Translations under genes and position numbers: made by a program | Notes under the pieces: model-generated | Database searches by the model: none | What the model was told of the DNA's origin: nothing | What the model saw: the letters and a program-made list of their open reading frames with translations, nothing else | In this document: piece after piece, positions 36,079 through 48,138 of the stretch | Numbering within the stretch: position 1 is the stretch's first letter | Layout: each line of letters opens with the position of its first letter | Assembly: GCF_003473485.1 (NCBI RefSeq) | Contig: NC_053048.1 | Coordinates: forward strand, 51,271,755 to 51,335,754 | DNA: 64,000 nucleotides | DNA from: Medicago truncatula | Taxonomy: Eukaryota; Streptophyta; Magnoliopsida; Fabales; Fabaceae | Direction: 5' to 3'

Positions 36079-36971
36079 GACTGGTGTTAGTCACACTTCA
36101 AAAAAACAAGTTACACCTAAATTTATTTAAAATTTTACAATAATATCAAAATTGTCATCTTCATGTAAATTTTTAAAAACCCATCTTTTATGATCATTAT
36201 GAACTCTTACCCCCTTTCATCTACAAATCACCATAGATGTGCAACCAATATCTGAATCAACATCTTTGTTATTGTTCTGTACTATATTCATAAAGGTTTG
36301 TGAATTTCATGAATTTCATTTTCGATGAGTTTCTATTTGTTTATTGTTTGTTTTGGTATGAGATATGCCTGTCAATTTGATTTTAAGTGAGAGGTTAGTG
36401 TAAATTAAGTTTACGTGTATGTATATAAAAGGGGTTAGTGTAGTTTACGTATGTAGGTTAATGTAAATTAAAGTTTACGTATGTTGAATTTAGGTTATTG
36501 TAAATTCAGTTTACTTACATTCAATCTAGGTTAATGTAAATTAAGTTTACTTATGTTCAATTTAGGTTAATGTAAATTTAGTTTACGTATGTATATAAGA
36601 GGTTAGTGTAAATTAAGTTTACTTATGTTCAATCTAGGTTAATGTAAATTCAGTTTACTTATGTTCAATTTAGATTAATGTAAATTAAGTTTACTTACGT
36701 TCAATCTAGGTTAATGTAAATTCAGTTTACTTACGTTCAATCTAGGTTAATGTAAATTAAGTTTGTAAATTCAGTTTACCTACGTTCAATCTAGGTTAAT
36801 GTAAACTAAGTTTACTTATGTTCAATTTAGATTAATGTAAATTAAGTTTACTTATGTTCAATTTACGTTAATGTAAATTTAGTTGATTTGAAATTTTTAT
36901 TTTAGTTAAAAGGTATATTAGTTATTCTGGAGTGTAACTTTTTTTTTTTTTTGGTGTGACTAACACCAGTC
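36079..36971. mobile_element. TIR element carrying a 36-bp tandem array
   Basis: Inverted ends GACTGGTGTTAGTCACAC (36079-36096) and its reverse complement (36954-36971) are perfect over 18 bp. They extend with gaps through an A-run or T-run into GTTACAC, a total TIR of about 40 bp. Between them lies a tandem array (about 36375-36890). No transposase and no clear target duplication were seen, so this looks like a non-autonomous DNA transposon of unassigned superfamily. Confidence 0.72.
36375..36890 (+). repeat. 36-bp tandem repeat array
   Basis: The unit reads about GTTCAATCTAGGTTAATGTA plus AATTAAGTTTACTTAC. It alternates between variants with TAAATTAAG and TAAATTCAG, and some units are shortened. 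Roughly 12 to 14 units are present. The array is internal to the TIR element at 36079-36971. Confidence 0.85.
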
Positions 36972-37284
36972 TTTATATTTGTGAGACTTTTTTTTTATAT
37001 ATGTTTAGAGATGACAACTTTAGTGCATATTTCTTGTCCAAGCTAGGATCCTATTCTAAGCTATTTTCTATGAATGATAATAAAAGGGCTGGTATGTGTA
37101 TATATATGATTTGCTAACTTAAACCAACAAAAAATATAAAGTTCCAAGTTAAAAAAATGCACCTTTTCATCGGATAAAAATAACCTTTATTATTTAAAAC
37201 TAATAATTTAAGGGTCACATTAGTAATTTTCATTAAAACTTATTTCTTAACTTGTTAGACCCACTTTTATTTTATAACCAATTG

Positions 37285-38298
37285 CAAGTATTTTGACTAC
37301 CGAGATTTAAATATTGTGGAAATTCTGTCACAATATTTAGGAAAATCTCAAATTTGATGTGCGAAATAAGATCAAGTGAATATTATACCAAGGTTCTTTT
37401 CCATCGAGAACCCTGGTTAGAAACAACAAATCACCGCCATTCATGCATTAAATAAATCTCAATTATACAATATCCTACTGTTAAGTCAACACATCAAAGA
37501 GGACACAAACGTCTCCCACTTAAAACTACCACTGAATGGCACAACGGAGGAAAAATTCACTCAACAGTCTTTCTAAGCATCTTCAAATCTTGCACTGCAA
37601 GGTTATTATGTGCTTGGAGTAGCTTCTACTTTACTCTCTGTAGTTGCCTCAGCAGCATCTTGCTCTCCAGGCTTTGACACTTCTTGATCTATAATTGGCA
37701 AACACAGAAGAGTCATATGTCCAATAGCCATGTCAAGCAACTAAGAAAAAGGAAATTAAAGGGGCTGAAAATTGCAAAGAATTGATGCTATAAACTACAT
37801 GACTTCAAAATAAATCCTCTTTTCTTTAACTCCCTTACTCAAGGAGAATGCCCTCAGATTGAAATTAATAATCTCATAATATTGCGTATAAAATATGAAT
37901 TTAATCTCTAGTCTTTAGAAATATATAAATGTATATATATTAAGTTTTTTATATTTGTGAAGAAGCTCAAGAAAGTATCCATGATGAATACAAGCTGTAG
38001 AGCTACTTATTTCCACTTCCGCAACTCAAGAGCTAACCCTTAACCCTCATGTTAACAACCAACGTAACTTTAAGAACATTTAATATATCCTAAAGCTACA
38101 TTGTCATAAGTTGCATATTTCTTTAAACAGTAAGCTGCCTGTTTCTACATACAAGCATATTATATTAACATAACAAACCACAAAAAATCTAAGTATCATG
38201 CATACTATATAGTAACCAAGTATCATGTGCATGGAACAGAGAGAGAGATCAACAAAAATGAAAATGTGCATGCATACCTTCATCGTCACTCTCGTCAA
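37285..38298 (-). pseudogene. Partial duplicate of the p23 gene 3' end
   Basis: This segment closely matches 40258-41493 across the last p23 exon, the intron before it, and the final bases of exon 6. The copied last exon (37606-37688) still reads through in the p23 frame (QEVSKPGEQDAA...VEATPST, stop); relative to the full gene it lacks 15 bp and gains 3 bp, both multiples of three. The copied intron lacks an extra segment of about 135 bp that the full gene has, and a local duplication near 41047-41125. At 38298 the match stops abruptly inside exon 6 and RNF113-like sequence begins. The amino-terminal CS domain exons are absent, so this cannot make p23. Confidence 0.8.
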
Positions 38299-38702
<404 letters not shown>

Positions 38703-38815
38703 TCATTTAATAATAGTAAAATGTGCTTTTTGAGTCAAAAAAATAAAATAGAAATAAACCCAAAATCCAGCCAAGATTATTTTGTAAAAAAAATAACAAA
38801 CCCAAAATTAAAATA

Positions 38816-39183
38816 GGTTAAATTACACTAGAGATCCTTTAAGTTTGTGGTTTGTAACAAATTAGTTAAGTTATTTTGGTCACACATAAGTTCTTTAAGT
38901 AGTCTGTAACAGATTGGTTCTTTAAGTTATTTTGGTCACAAATAAATACTTTAAGTTTGTAAACATTTTCTATTTAGTCCTTTCTTTAACCAAACAGTGA
39001 TGTGGTAAAATGACTATATCGAAAATGTTTACAAACTTAAAGTACTTATTTGTGACCAAAATAACTTAAAGGATCAATCTGTTACAAACCTCAAACGTAA
39101 AAGACTTATGTGTGACCAAAATAATTTAAAGGACTAATATGTTACAAACCTCAAATTTAAAGGACACGTGGTGTAATTTAACC
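38816..39183. mobile_element. Foldback MITE, Mutator-type
   Basis: Long inverted arms: GGTTAAATTACAC at 38816 matches the reverse complement at 39171-39183. Internal phrases such as AAGTTATTTTGGTCACA on the left are mirrored by TGTGACCAAAATAACTT on the right, so the element folds into a hairpin of about 368 bp. The flanks show near-identical 9-bp repeats, ATTAAAATA (38807-38815) and ATTAAAATT (39184-39192). No coding capacity. Confidence 0.78.
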
Positions 39184-40257
39184 ATTAAAATTAAAGTTTC
39201 TGCCCAAAGTTGGGACTTTCTCAGACAAAGCATACAATTCCCCAATCAAAAAAATAATCTAATTCAACATCACAAAAGCACTTATTTGAAACTTGAATCA
39301 TAACCTAATTTGGAGGAAAAAAATCCTGAAAATACATCATTAAGGAGAGAGAGTAATACATAATTAAAGATATTAATAAAAAAAAGTAACATTAACTATT
39401 CATAGATATTAATTTTATCTTCTTCAAAATAAAATTATTCAGTGATAATATAATTGATTTTAGGATAATATTTTCTTCAAAACAACTTATAATTTAGGTC
39501 AGAGGGAGTAATAATTTTTTAATTAAAAACTAACAAATTCACAACACCATAAAAGCGCTTATTTGAAATCGCGATTTTGAAAGATATGGGTTAAGTCCGC
39601 AATTATCATGAAAATGACAGTATCCTTACACACTAATAAGTCTCTTAGCCGGAGGCTATTTAAATTTTTGCTAGAGTTAATTGCAACGGGGGGACTATCT
39701 GTGAACGTTTTTATTTTGCTGCACCAAGTTGCGTAACATTTTGTCAATTATTCCAAACTTGTAGGACTAAAATGAATTTTTTTCGTTGAGAAATTGTTGG
39801 GTTAACAAGGAAAGAATTTGATGACTATTGAAAAGTTTGCAACTATTGTTGAAAGTGTTGGTGGAAGAAAGTGCGAGCTTTCTATATACTGCGTGCGACT
39901 CAAATTTATTTTTTAGCAAACACTTCAGCACTTCAACGTTCAAAGACTTTCCACAGGCGCATAGATCTCTCCGATTATTTGATTTGATAAGACAATTAAT
40001 GAATTAGGAAAAGAGAATTTTATGATAGCCAACACAATATAACATTACATACTACCATCAAGTTGATAGCAAAATATAATTTACTCCCACTTAGGTAAGC
40101 TCTAGAAGATAAAAAAACTGAAGATCTAATGTAAAGAAACTTCCCTAATATTGCACGTAAATCAAGTTGTATAATGCAGAACTTCTGAAAATTCCGTTCA
40201 AAGCGTTGAGTTTAGTGTACTCTACACTTGTCTCATTTCTAAGATCCTTTAATGATT
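39184..40257. other. Intergenic, between p23 tail copy and full p23
   Basis: AT-rich. A phrase containing CTTATTTGAAA occurs at about 39278 and again at about 39558 in similar context. No gene, RNA gene or complete mobile element recognised. Confidence 0.55.
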
Positions 40258-40576
40258 CAAGTATTTTGACTACGGTGATTAAATCTTGTGGAAAATCTGT
40301 CACAATATTTAGGAAAATCTCAAATTTGATGTGCGAAATAAGATCAAGTGAATATTATACCAACGTTCTTTTCCATCGAGACAGCGCTGGCTAGAAACAA
40401 ATCACCGCCATTCATGCATTAAATAAATCTCAATTATACAATATCCTACTGTTAAGTCAACACATCAAAGAGGACACAAACGTCTCCCACTTAAACTACC
40501 ACTGAATGGCACAAAGGAGGAAAAATTTCACTCAACAGTCTTTATAAGCATCTTCAAATCTTGCACTGCAAGGTTA

Positions 40577-43248
40577 TTATGTGCTTGGAGTAGCTTCTAC
40601 ACTCTCTGTAGCTGCCTCACCAGCGCTCTTGCCTGCAGCATCTTGCTCTCCAGGCTTTGACACTTCTTGATCTATAATTGGCAAACACAGATTAGTGCAA
40701 AAAATTACAATGGCCCAGAAATTTAGCAAGTATTTTGATGATGTTTTACAACTGCAACATTTGTTAACATGTCTTTATATTGCTTGCATTCATTATGAAC
40801 ATCTAGTTCAAAAAAGGGATTGTAAGCACACAGAAAAGTCATATGCCCAATCATGTCAAGCAACTAAGAAAAAGGAAATTAAAGGGGGCGAAAATTGCAA
40901 AGAATTGATGATATACTACACGACTTCAAAATAAATCCTCTTTTCTTTAACTCACTTACCGAAGTAGAATGCCCTCAAATTGAAATTAATAATCTCATAA
41001 TATTACATGTAAAATATGAATTTAATCTCTAATCTTTAGAAATATATAAATGTATAAATTAATAATCTCATAATATTACATGTAAAATATGAATTTAATC
41101 TCTAATCTTTAGAAATATATAAATGTATATATATATATTAGGTTTTTTATATTTGTGAAGAAGCTCAAGAAAGTACACATGATGATACAAGCTGTAGAGC
41201 TACTTATTTCCACTTCCGCAACTCAAGAGCTAACATCCTTAACCCTCATGTTAACAACCAACTTTAAGAACATTTAATATATCCTAAAGCTACATTGTCA
41301 TAAGTTCATATTTCTTTAAACAGTAAGCTGCCTGCTTCTACATACAAGCATATTATATTAACATAACAAACCACAAAAAATCAAAGTATCATGCATACTA
41401 TATAGTAACCAAGTATCATGTGAATGGAACAGAGAGAGAGAGATCAACAAAAATGAAAATGTGAATGCATACCTTCATCGTCACTCTCGTCAATATCATC
41501 CATTGCATCACCACCCATCCCAGCAAATTTCTGCAGTACACACAAGTAAATAATTAAGTAATTACAACATATATAACAATAACAGAACAGCAAATCAACT
41601 GAAAACATCACATACAGAGAAGTCCATTCCTCCCAGTCCTTCCATTCCTCCCATGCCTCCCAGTCCTTCCATTCCTCCCATGCCTCCCATTCCTCCCATG
41701 CCCCCCATCATTCCTCCCAAGCCGCCCATGCCTCCCATTCCTCCCATGGGATCACCGCCACCCATCCCGCCGAATTTCTGCAGCAGTACACAGTAATTAC
41801 AATGTAAAACATCAATAGAAGGAACATAAAATCAAATTAAGATATCACAAGTAAAATTCCATCTGTCCAATGGATCATGGCACATCCCACCAATTTAAGA
41901 GGTTAAAATAGAAATATTTTAGTGAGAATGGTGAAAAGTGATGAATTTAAGTTTTTAAAAGTTAAAATATCGTTGAATCCAATGTAAACCTGCTACTTTT
42001 GGTTTCCTTAACAAGTGCCTTAAGGGCACTTGTGGCACATGTTAGCATAATCCTAAAAATTAATATCAACAAAATGATACAACCGGGAAAGAAAAAAAAG
42101 AAAAAAACATATTGCATACCGAGAAATCCATTCCTCCCAAGTCTACATCACCACCACCACCTGACCAACAAAAACCGAGATAATTCGATCAGATTTCAAA
42201 TAAAACTATATTGTTGTCCTATACATTAAAAAAACTCAAAGGACACATAATACATACCTTCTTCAACCTCATCTTCATCAACCCATTTATCCCAATCTAT
42301 TTTCACATAATGAGGAGCCTTGCCTTCTCCACGCAACAACCTCTTCCACCATCCACTCTCAGCCTTCTGCACTACACAGAATATGTTTCGCACTCCTACA
42401 CTGATTTTGCTCTCCTGCAATCAAAGAGTCATGAAGGAAACACATTAAAGACCATATATTTGCAAGCAAAGCATAACCTTGTCATAACAATTCTAAAAAT
42501 GCTTGAGACCAAGTCATTATTCAACTCAATAACAATATAGTTTTAACCTCACCTCTACATTAACCTTGTCAAAGAGCTCAAGTTTCAGCTCATACTGATT
42601 GTCTCCAGCACCAGCACTACCAGAAAAGGTAAAATCACCTTCTGGAGTAAGATCAACTTTTGAATTTTTGGAATCAGCCAACTGCACTGTGATGTAGACC
42701 TTGTCTTCTCTCTGTGCCCACTTAACCTCAGGATGGCGACTGCATCATACAGTACAACGATAAACCAATAAGCATATAAATCAAAACCAACACATCCATT
42801 TTAAAACAGCTACAATAACAAAACTACATCTAATTGGAGATGAACAAACCAAATAATCATATACAAAAAAGCACAATTAAACCCTAAAAAACAAATTACA
42901 GATCAAAGTTGATAATTGCCATCACAATCTACATCAATTACTATAGAGGCATGATTTAATTATCAATTTCAAGATGCCACTAACATTTACTTTCAACGTT
43001 TTGTCTTAATTTAGTAAAAAAGTCTTTTTTATCAGGGAAAAAAAAAATTAAATTCAAAGGGTAAGTAACAAATCGGTAAAGATACCAAATCAATTGAAAA
43101 GATAAGGAAAAAAATAAACTTGAATCGATGAAAACAGAAAACGCGATTACAAGCTTATGTGATAAAATCAGAAGAGCATAATAAGATTAGAAAAAGAAAG
43201 AATGAGCTAAGAGATTTACAGATGCAGAGATTGGAGATAGTACCTCAT
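40577..43248 (-). CDS. p23 co-chaperone of HSP90, seven exons
   Basis: p23/Sba1-family co-chaperone that binds HSP90 and modulates its client cycle in cytosol and nucleus; plant p23 proteins affect auxin-dependent root growth. Exons in transcript order: 43244-43248, 42553-42739, 42258-42414, 42120-42160, 41616-41777, 41473-41530 and 40577-40671; phases agree and give 234 residues. The CS domain (about 3-95) shows HPEVKWAQREDKVYITVQLAD, FDKVNVEESKISVGVRNIFCVVQKAESGWWKRLL and KAPHYVKIDWDKWVDEDE. A Gly/Met-rich region follows (exon 5, repeats of GGMGGMGG and MEGLGGMGG), then an acidic tail (DESDDEDQEV) ending VEATPST. This order matches plant p23-1 and p23-2; I cannot decide which. Exon 1 encodes only the start Met plus two bases. 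The last exon and intron 6 are duplicated at 37285-38298. Confidence 0.93.
41620..41765 (-). repeat. Coding minisatellite in p23 exon 5
   Basis: A 27-bp unit (CTTCCATTCCTCCCATGCCT plus CCCAGTC on the plus strand) is repeated, followed by shorter CATTCCTCCCATGCC units. It encodes the Gly-Gly-Met pattern of p23. Such repeats make length variation between alleles likely. Confidence 0.75.
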
Positions 43249-44600
43249 GTTGTTGGATTGAATCGAAGATGAGAAAAAGAGGTAGGTACCGTAAAACCCT
43301 AATTCCTTCTTTGGTTAGTGACAGAAAAAACCCCAAAAGTGATACTTATTCAGCTGTTGCGTATTTATATGCCACGTTGATTGGATGACACTTCAAGTAG
43401 AGAGAGATCTAGTACTCTCCTGCAAGAATAGAATATGCTCAATTCATCACGGACTGGACTTTATGGCCCGACTATTACTTTGAGGGTTGTTGATATTTGC
43501 ACCTGTGTTTTTTTTAATGTACCCCTTTATGTTTTATCACATGGAAGACACATGTGATGCCATCTTCCCTCTTTATTAGAGATGTCCATTTTCATCCGAA
43601 AGTAGGGACCATGAATGACTACCCCCATTCAAGGCCTATTGGTTTGCGGGGAATGCTTCCTCGTAGAAACGAGGGATGAAGAAGTCTCTTTAGGGATAAT
43701 TTGATTGATGACAAGTACGAGGATAGTAACCCGTTACGTTATGTGGGATTTTGTCCACGATTCGTTTACTAAAATGCTCTTTTTTGTGTGTATATAGATG
43801 TTTTATAGATTTTGTTTGTGTTGTCTTTTCATGAGACTCAAAACAATGTCTGAACACTACCTATTTGATTGAAACTTATAAAAATTTTGGTATTTCATTA
43901 GGTTGATCGAATCCTTGCAAGGATTGTGAGAACATGGGAAGAACTCCCTGCAATAAAAAATGAATATGGCTGCAGTTTGGGTAACGGGGCTCGAGCGAGT
44001 TTGAGTACTCACCTCATCGCCCAACCCAATTTGACATTAGTACTCTCCGCAAGCACTCTTGAATAAATGCTTCCTCGACTAACCAATATATGGTGCGTGT
44101 CTGCGGTATCTTCACTGAACCAATTGCAAAGTCTCCAATCCTTCACCATATCTAGAGTCTATTTGACAAGACACATATTTGAACTTATAGTTTATGTTTT
44201 ATAAACTCACATATAGCATCTTTTAATTTGATCGAATGTTTTAATATATTTAACTTTTAAAATCATTTTGGATACGATTTGTATGAAAAACCATCATCAA
44301 TGATCAAACCTCAAATGCTTTAACAAAAAAGCAAGACTTAAAATATATTGGTGAAAGAAAATTGCAAGTGTTACCTTATTTAATTATTATTTTAAATCGA
44401 GAAGAAACTATATCGTTCAAAAGATAATTAAGGTACTAAGATCACATAAAATAACCTACTAGTAAATTAGACTACCTTTCCTTATAAAAAATATATAAAA
44501 AAAAAGAAAAAAAAAAAAAAAGAAGGTATATTAGACTACCTAAAGTGTAGAAAACTACCTCTTTGTGATGTGTAAAGTCAGCGCTACAATCTAACCAATC
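43249..44600. other. Intergenic upstream of p23
   Basis: Contains the p23 leader and promoter region, then AT-rich DNA. An A-rich tract lies near 44490-44522. No gene recognised. Confidence 0.55.
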
Positions 44601-44624
44601 TGTCACTTCTCGAGACTGCAGTTT

Positions 44625-45030
44625 GGTCTAACCATAATCGAGTTTCTATTAGACTTGCATTGTTCAACAGAAGGGCTGAGTTGCAGTCCTCAGTGTTGTT
44701 TTTGTGATCAACATAATGAAACTATTGATCATTTTATTCATGGACTGTGACTCCATGTCCTATGAGCTGTAGCAAGAGTGCACTATAAGCTGTTGCTAAT
44801 TTTAACAGTCACAAACACAGCCTTTACCTATGCTAGTTTCAAACATAAGATGTCGCCTTATGTCTTATCGGATCCTACAAACTGAATATCGATGCAGCTG
44901 GTGCAAGATGCATAAGGGATGTTGTGGTCACTTCAGGTTTTACGGCGCTGTTGAAAGGACTGGAGTTTGCACAAGATATGCTGTTCTTAATTAAACTTGG
45001 TGGCAGAATAGGTTATAGATAACAAATCTT
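44625..45030 (+). mobile_element. LINE-type remnant: zinc-binding and RNase H-like pieces
   Basis: Translation near 44683-44755 gives CSPQCCFCDQHNETIDHFIHGL, matching the zinc-binding region downstream of plant LINE reverse transcriptases (C-x2-C ... H-x3-H pattern). Near 44880-45000 another frame gives LNIDAAGARCIRDVVVTSG and ALLKGLEFAQDM, like the RNase H domain of the same proteins. Frames differ between the two pieces and the domains are shortened, so it is a decayed fragment. Confidence 0.55.
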
Positions 45031-45176
45031 GTTTATCACATTCCAACCATATAGATATTTTACAAGCAGTTGCGCTACCGCTACGATTAATTATTATAAC
45101 ATACAAAATGACAATCAAACAAATGTGTATGAAAGCTCATGATCTACTAAAGAAACTAATAAAGCTGGTGATCTTC

Positions 45177-48138
45177 TTAGACGCCCATGAAAGCTCTACA
45201 CTGTGAATCCCAGTGTTCCTTTATTTGCTTAATCCTCTCTACCCTCTCTGATTGAAGTCTTTGTTCCCAGTATTCCTGACAGCTGTAAAAGTATCAAAAT
45301 TACTAAAGTCAGACAAAGCATATAGCAGAAACTAACTGATAAAAAAGTGGATTTATATCCCCTATAGCCGCTGCACGATGTGGCAGCTGTGATGTCCATT
45401 AGATCTAGAGAGAAAATTTGAATAAATTGAATCATACATACCTTCGGCCTAATAGAATATTTAGTTCTTCCAAATGCACAGCACCTTCATAAACCGCACG
45501 CTGCCATCGACAAAATACAACTTTATTATAAGTTTCAAATTATTTTTAGTTACATAAAGAATCAATCAACCGTGGTTGTTTGTCAAGGACTTAGGGATGG
45601 CAATGGGTACCCAATGGATAGGGTACTATAGTACCCATCCCCATAAGCTCATTTGTAAAAAATGTCCGTACCCGAGCCCGTACCCTCGTGGGCAACAACT
45701 TTAGTGCCCTTCCCCATATCTTATGGGCACTTAAGTGCCCATACCTGCACCCGTTACCCGCACTTTCTCTATGAAAAGACAATAAAAAACATCACAATTG
45801 AAATAAAACTATGATCCAAAATTATTTAAATCAACTAATAAAATAGTACGAATCGTAGTATTTAGCCAAATAAAAAAACATCCAAAATATCCTTCAAAAA
45901 TTAAAATAAAAACATTCAAATAATCGTAGTATTTAGGTTTAAACTTAAATAGCTCAAATTTTAGGTTAAGGTTTAGACTTAAATAGCTAAATAAATTAAA
46001 TAATTGTACACCAAAAATAAATAAAGTATTTATTATATTATATAAATATGTACATGCGGGTTGCGGGGTTGAGTAGTATAGTACCCTTACCCGTGTCCAT
46101 ACCCATTAAAATTTGCGGGTAATTACCCTACCCATGCCCATACCCATGAAAGTGGGGTTTTACCCTACCCATTGTGGGTATTTTTTGCAGGTGCCCATCG
46201 GGTCTGGGTCCAATTGCCATCCCTAGTCAAGGTGCCTCAAATGAGTGAACAAAATCTTCCTTACAAACTACTATGTATAAGGGAAGCTGTAGAATGACAG
46301 AGGGAATGCAAAGACTCGAGAGTCACGCATTCTATAAGATTTAAATATTAAACTAAAGTCTAAAACTTAATACAGGCCTTAACATTTGAACTGTAGAGAA
46401 TTTCACATAAATCACGCTCTTCAAATTAAACCGAAAACGAAGCCTAGAATAGAGTTCGGATCTAATGAGAGCACAATCTCCAATGTACAAATTAAGCATA
46501 GCCCTGAGGTTATTGATTATCCTTTTTGTTGGGTCTGAATCTAATTACTATACAAACACCCTTTCGGTTAAAGTGAAAATCTCCCTTTATTTGACATTTC
46601 TTGCTTGTTAGTAATCAAGTTCTATTAGAGTTTACAATATAATGTCATATCTGGTAGCTTAATTACCTCTCTGCATAGAGGACATTTTTCTTTAGGATTG
46701 GCTGCCTTAAGTCCATCGACAATAGATACTGATGCAGCCGAGCAAGCACAAATGTAACAGAATATATGGCCGCAAGTCAGAGAAACTGGATCAAACACAG
46801 TGTCCTGTCATTGAAGAGCCAGATGAATAATGTCAACATAAACATCATAATGTAATTAATGGTTCTGAAAAATGAAACCATTTATATATGTGAGATAAGA
46901 ATGAAAAATAAAATTTAAGAATTAATATTATATGTGCCTAATCTTTAAATTGACTCGATCTTCTTGCAAGTTGCATCCAAGTCAAATGACAAATTAGAAT
47001 GCGCATAATGCATATAAAGAGTAATGCATACACAATTAACTTACCAAGCATATAGAACAAGTCAAGTCAATGTCAATTTTGATAGAATCAAAGAGATCAC
47101 AAGTAAGTGATGGTTTTCCATCCTTAAATGTGAGAGAACATTCATCAAACAAAGCAGTTTCCTTCCTTGAATTGACCTTGGTTTCTCTTAAATTGATGTG
47201 GAATGCCATAAGTTCACAGAGCCACGGACTTTGAAGAATTTCCTTGTGCATACTCTGAACTTGTGACTTAAACAATTGCCCTTGCTTGGAATAATGAACC
47301 TGCAATGACATTAAAAATAAGAGCACGTAAATCATCTAAACTTAAAACTAGCGCACCAAATTATTCTAACATTTATTTATTTATCATACCTTATCATACT
47401 TCTTTAGTATTTTTCGGATTGCGGTGGCATTTATGAGTGCATAAGTAACGAGATCTTCACCTTCTTGAATAAGAGCAGTATGGTTTTTATGATATTTACC
47501 TTTGAACCATAAAATGTACTTTCTGAAACCAGAAGCAAGATGTAGCTCAAGCAATTTCTGTGCACGCTGATTAAAGCAGCCTACTATCTCAGACATTTCA
47601 CTGAGAAGTGAAGGGAAAAAGGTCCCATCACACACTGAATAAATATTACACCAAGTTAACTCAAACACTGAATAAATATTTGAAAGTGCATCAAATATTA
47701 AAGGTCTCAGTTAGTTCCCATATTTTCTGTTTTCATTTTAAATTAAACTCTAAACATAAGAAAATACAGATCCAATATTTTTTTCGTTGTTTTCTTTTAC
47801 AATTTTTGAAAACAGATCTATCATATTCAAAAAATAAAGTCATAGATTCTAGAAACTTCAACCGATCATGCATGCAATAGAAGCAAACTCATAAAATACC
47901 CTCTTTGTAATAATTAATGATTCAACTCAGCAAGGAAGAAAAAATAAAAATTTAGAAAAAGAAAAGAGAAAAAAAGAAGATTTAGATGACCTGAGCAATG
48001 ATCAGGGCAGGGTTGTGATTGAGAAGAATCTCTACGACACTTCTTCAAGATTTTTTTGAGCTTCTTGAATCCAACCTCAGGAAGTTTCTTCTGCTCCTGG
48101 CCTTGCATGTATTCCTGGTATTTTTTGCAGAACTTCAT
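45177..48138 (-). CDS. NLA: NLA-type SPX-RING E3 ubiquitin ligase, six exons
   Basis: E3 ligase of the NLA/BAH1 type. Arabidopsis NLA ubiquitinates PHT1 phosphate transporters and NRT1.7, linking nitrate and phosphate status; its SPX domain senses inositol (pyro)phosphates. Exons in transcript order: 47991-48138, 47390-47634, 47045-47299, 46667-46804, 45442-45500 and 45177-45282, encoding 316 residues with consistent phases. The SPX domain spans about 1-165 ([11 protein letters not shown], the Lys-rich [11 protein letters not shown], and the third SPX block [17 protein letters not shown]). The RING finger is at 212-260: C212-x2-C215, C227, H229, C232, C235, C257-P-L-C260. The tail is coiled and charged ([19 protein letters not shown]). 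Intron 4 contains a hAT-like element. miR827 control is known for Arabidopsis NLA; no convincing site was found in the visible leader. Confidence 0.92.
45592..46225. mobile_element. hAT-like non-autonomous element in NLA intron 4
   Basis: Terminal inverted repeats TAGGGATGGCAAT at 45592 and the reverse complement ATTGCCATCCCTA ending at 46225. Interior arms are rich in GGGTACCC/TACCCATCCCC phrases, giving strong foldback potential. The flanks share GTCAAGG (45582-45588 and 46226-46232), consistent with a slightly imprecise 8-bp duplication. No transposase. Elements with TAGGGATGGCAA ends are widespread in plants. Confidence 0.72.

Noticed and set aside
47988-47998. GGTCATCTAA on the minus strand at the NLA exon 1 donor, resembling the 3' part of a miR827 target
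   Set aside because: Only about ten bases match and they straddle the exon-intron junction, so a spliced mRNA would not carry the site. The known Arabidopsis site is in the 5' leader.
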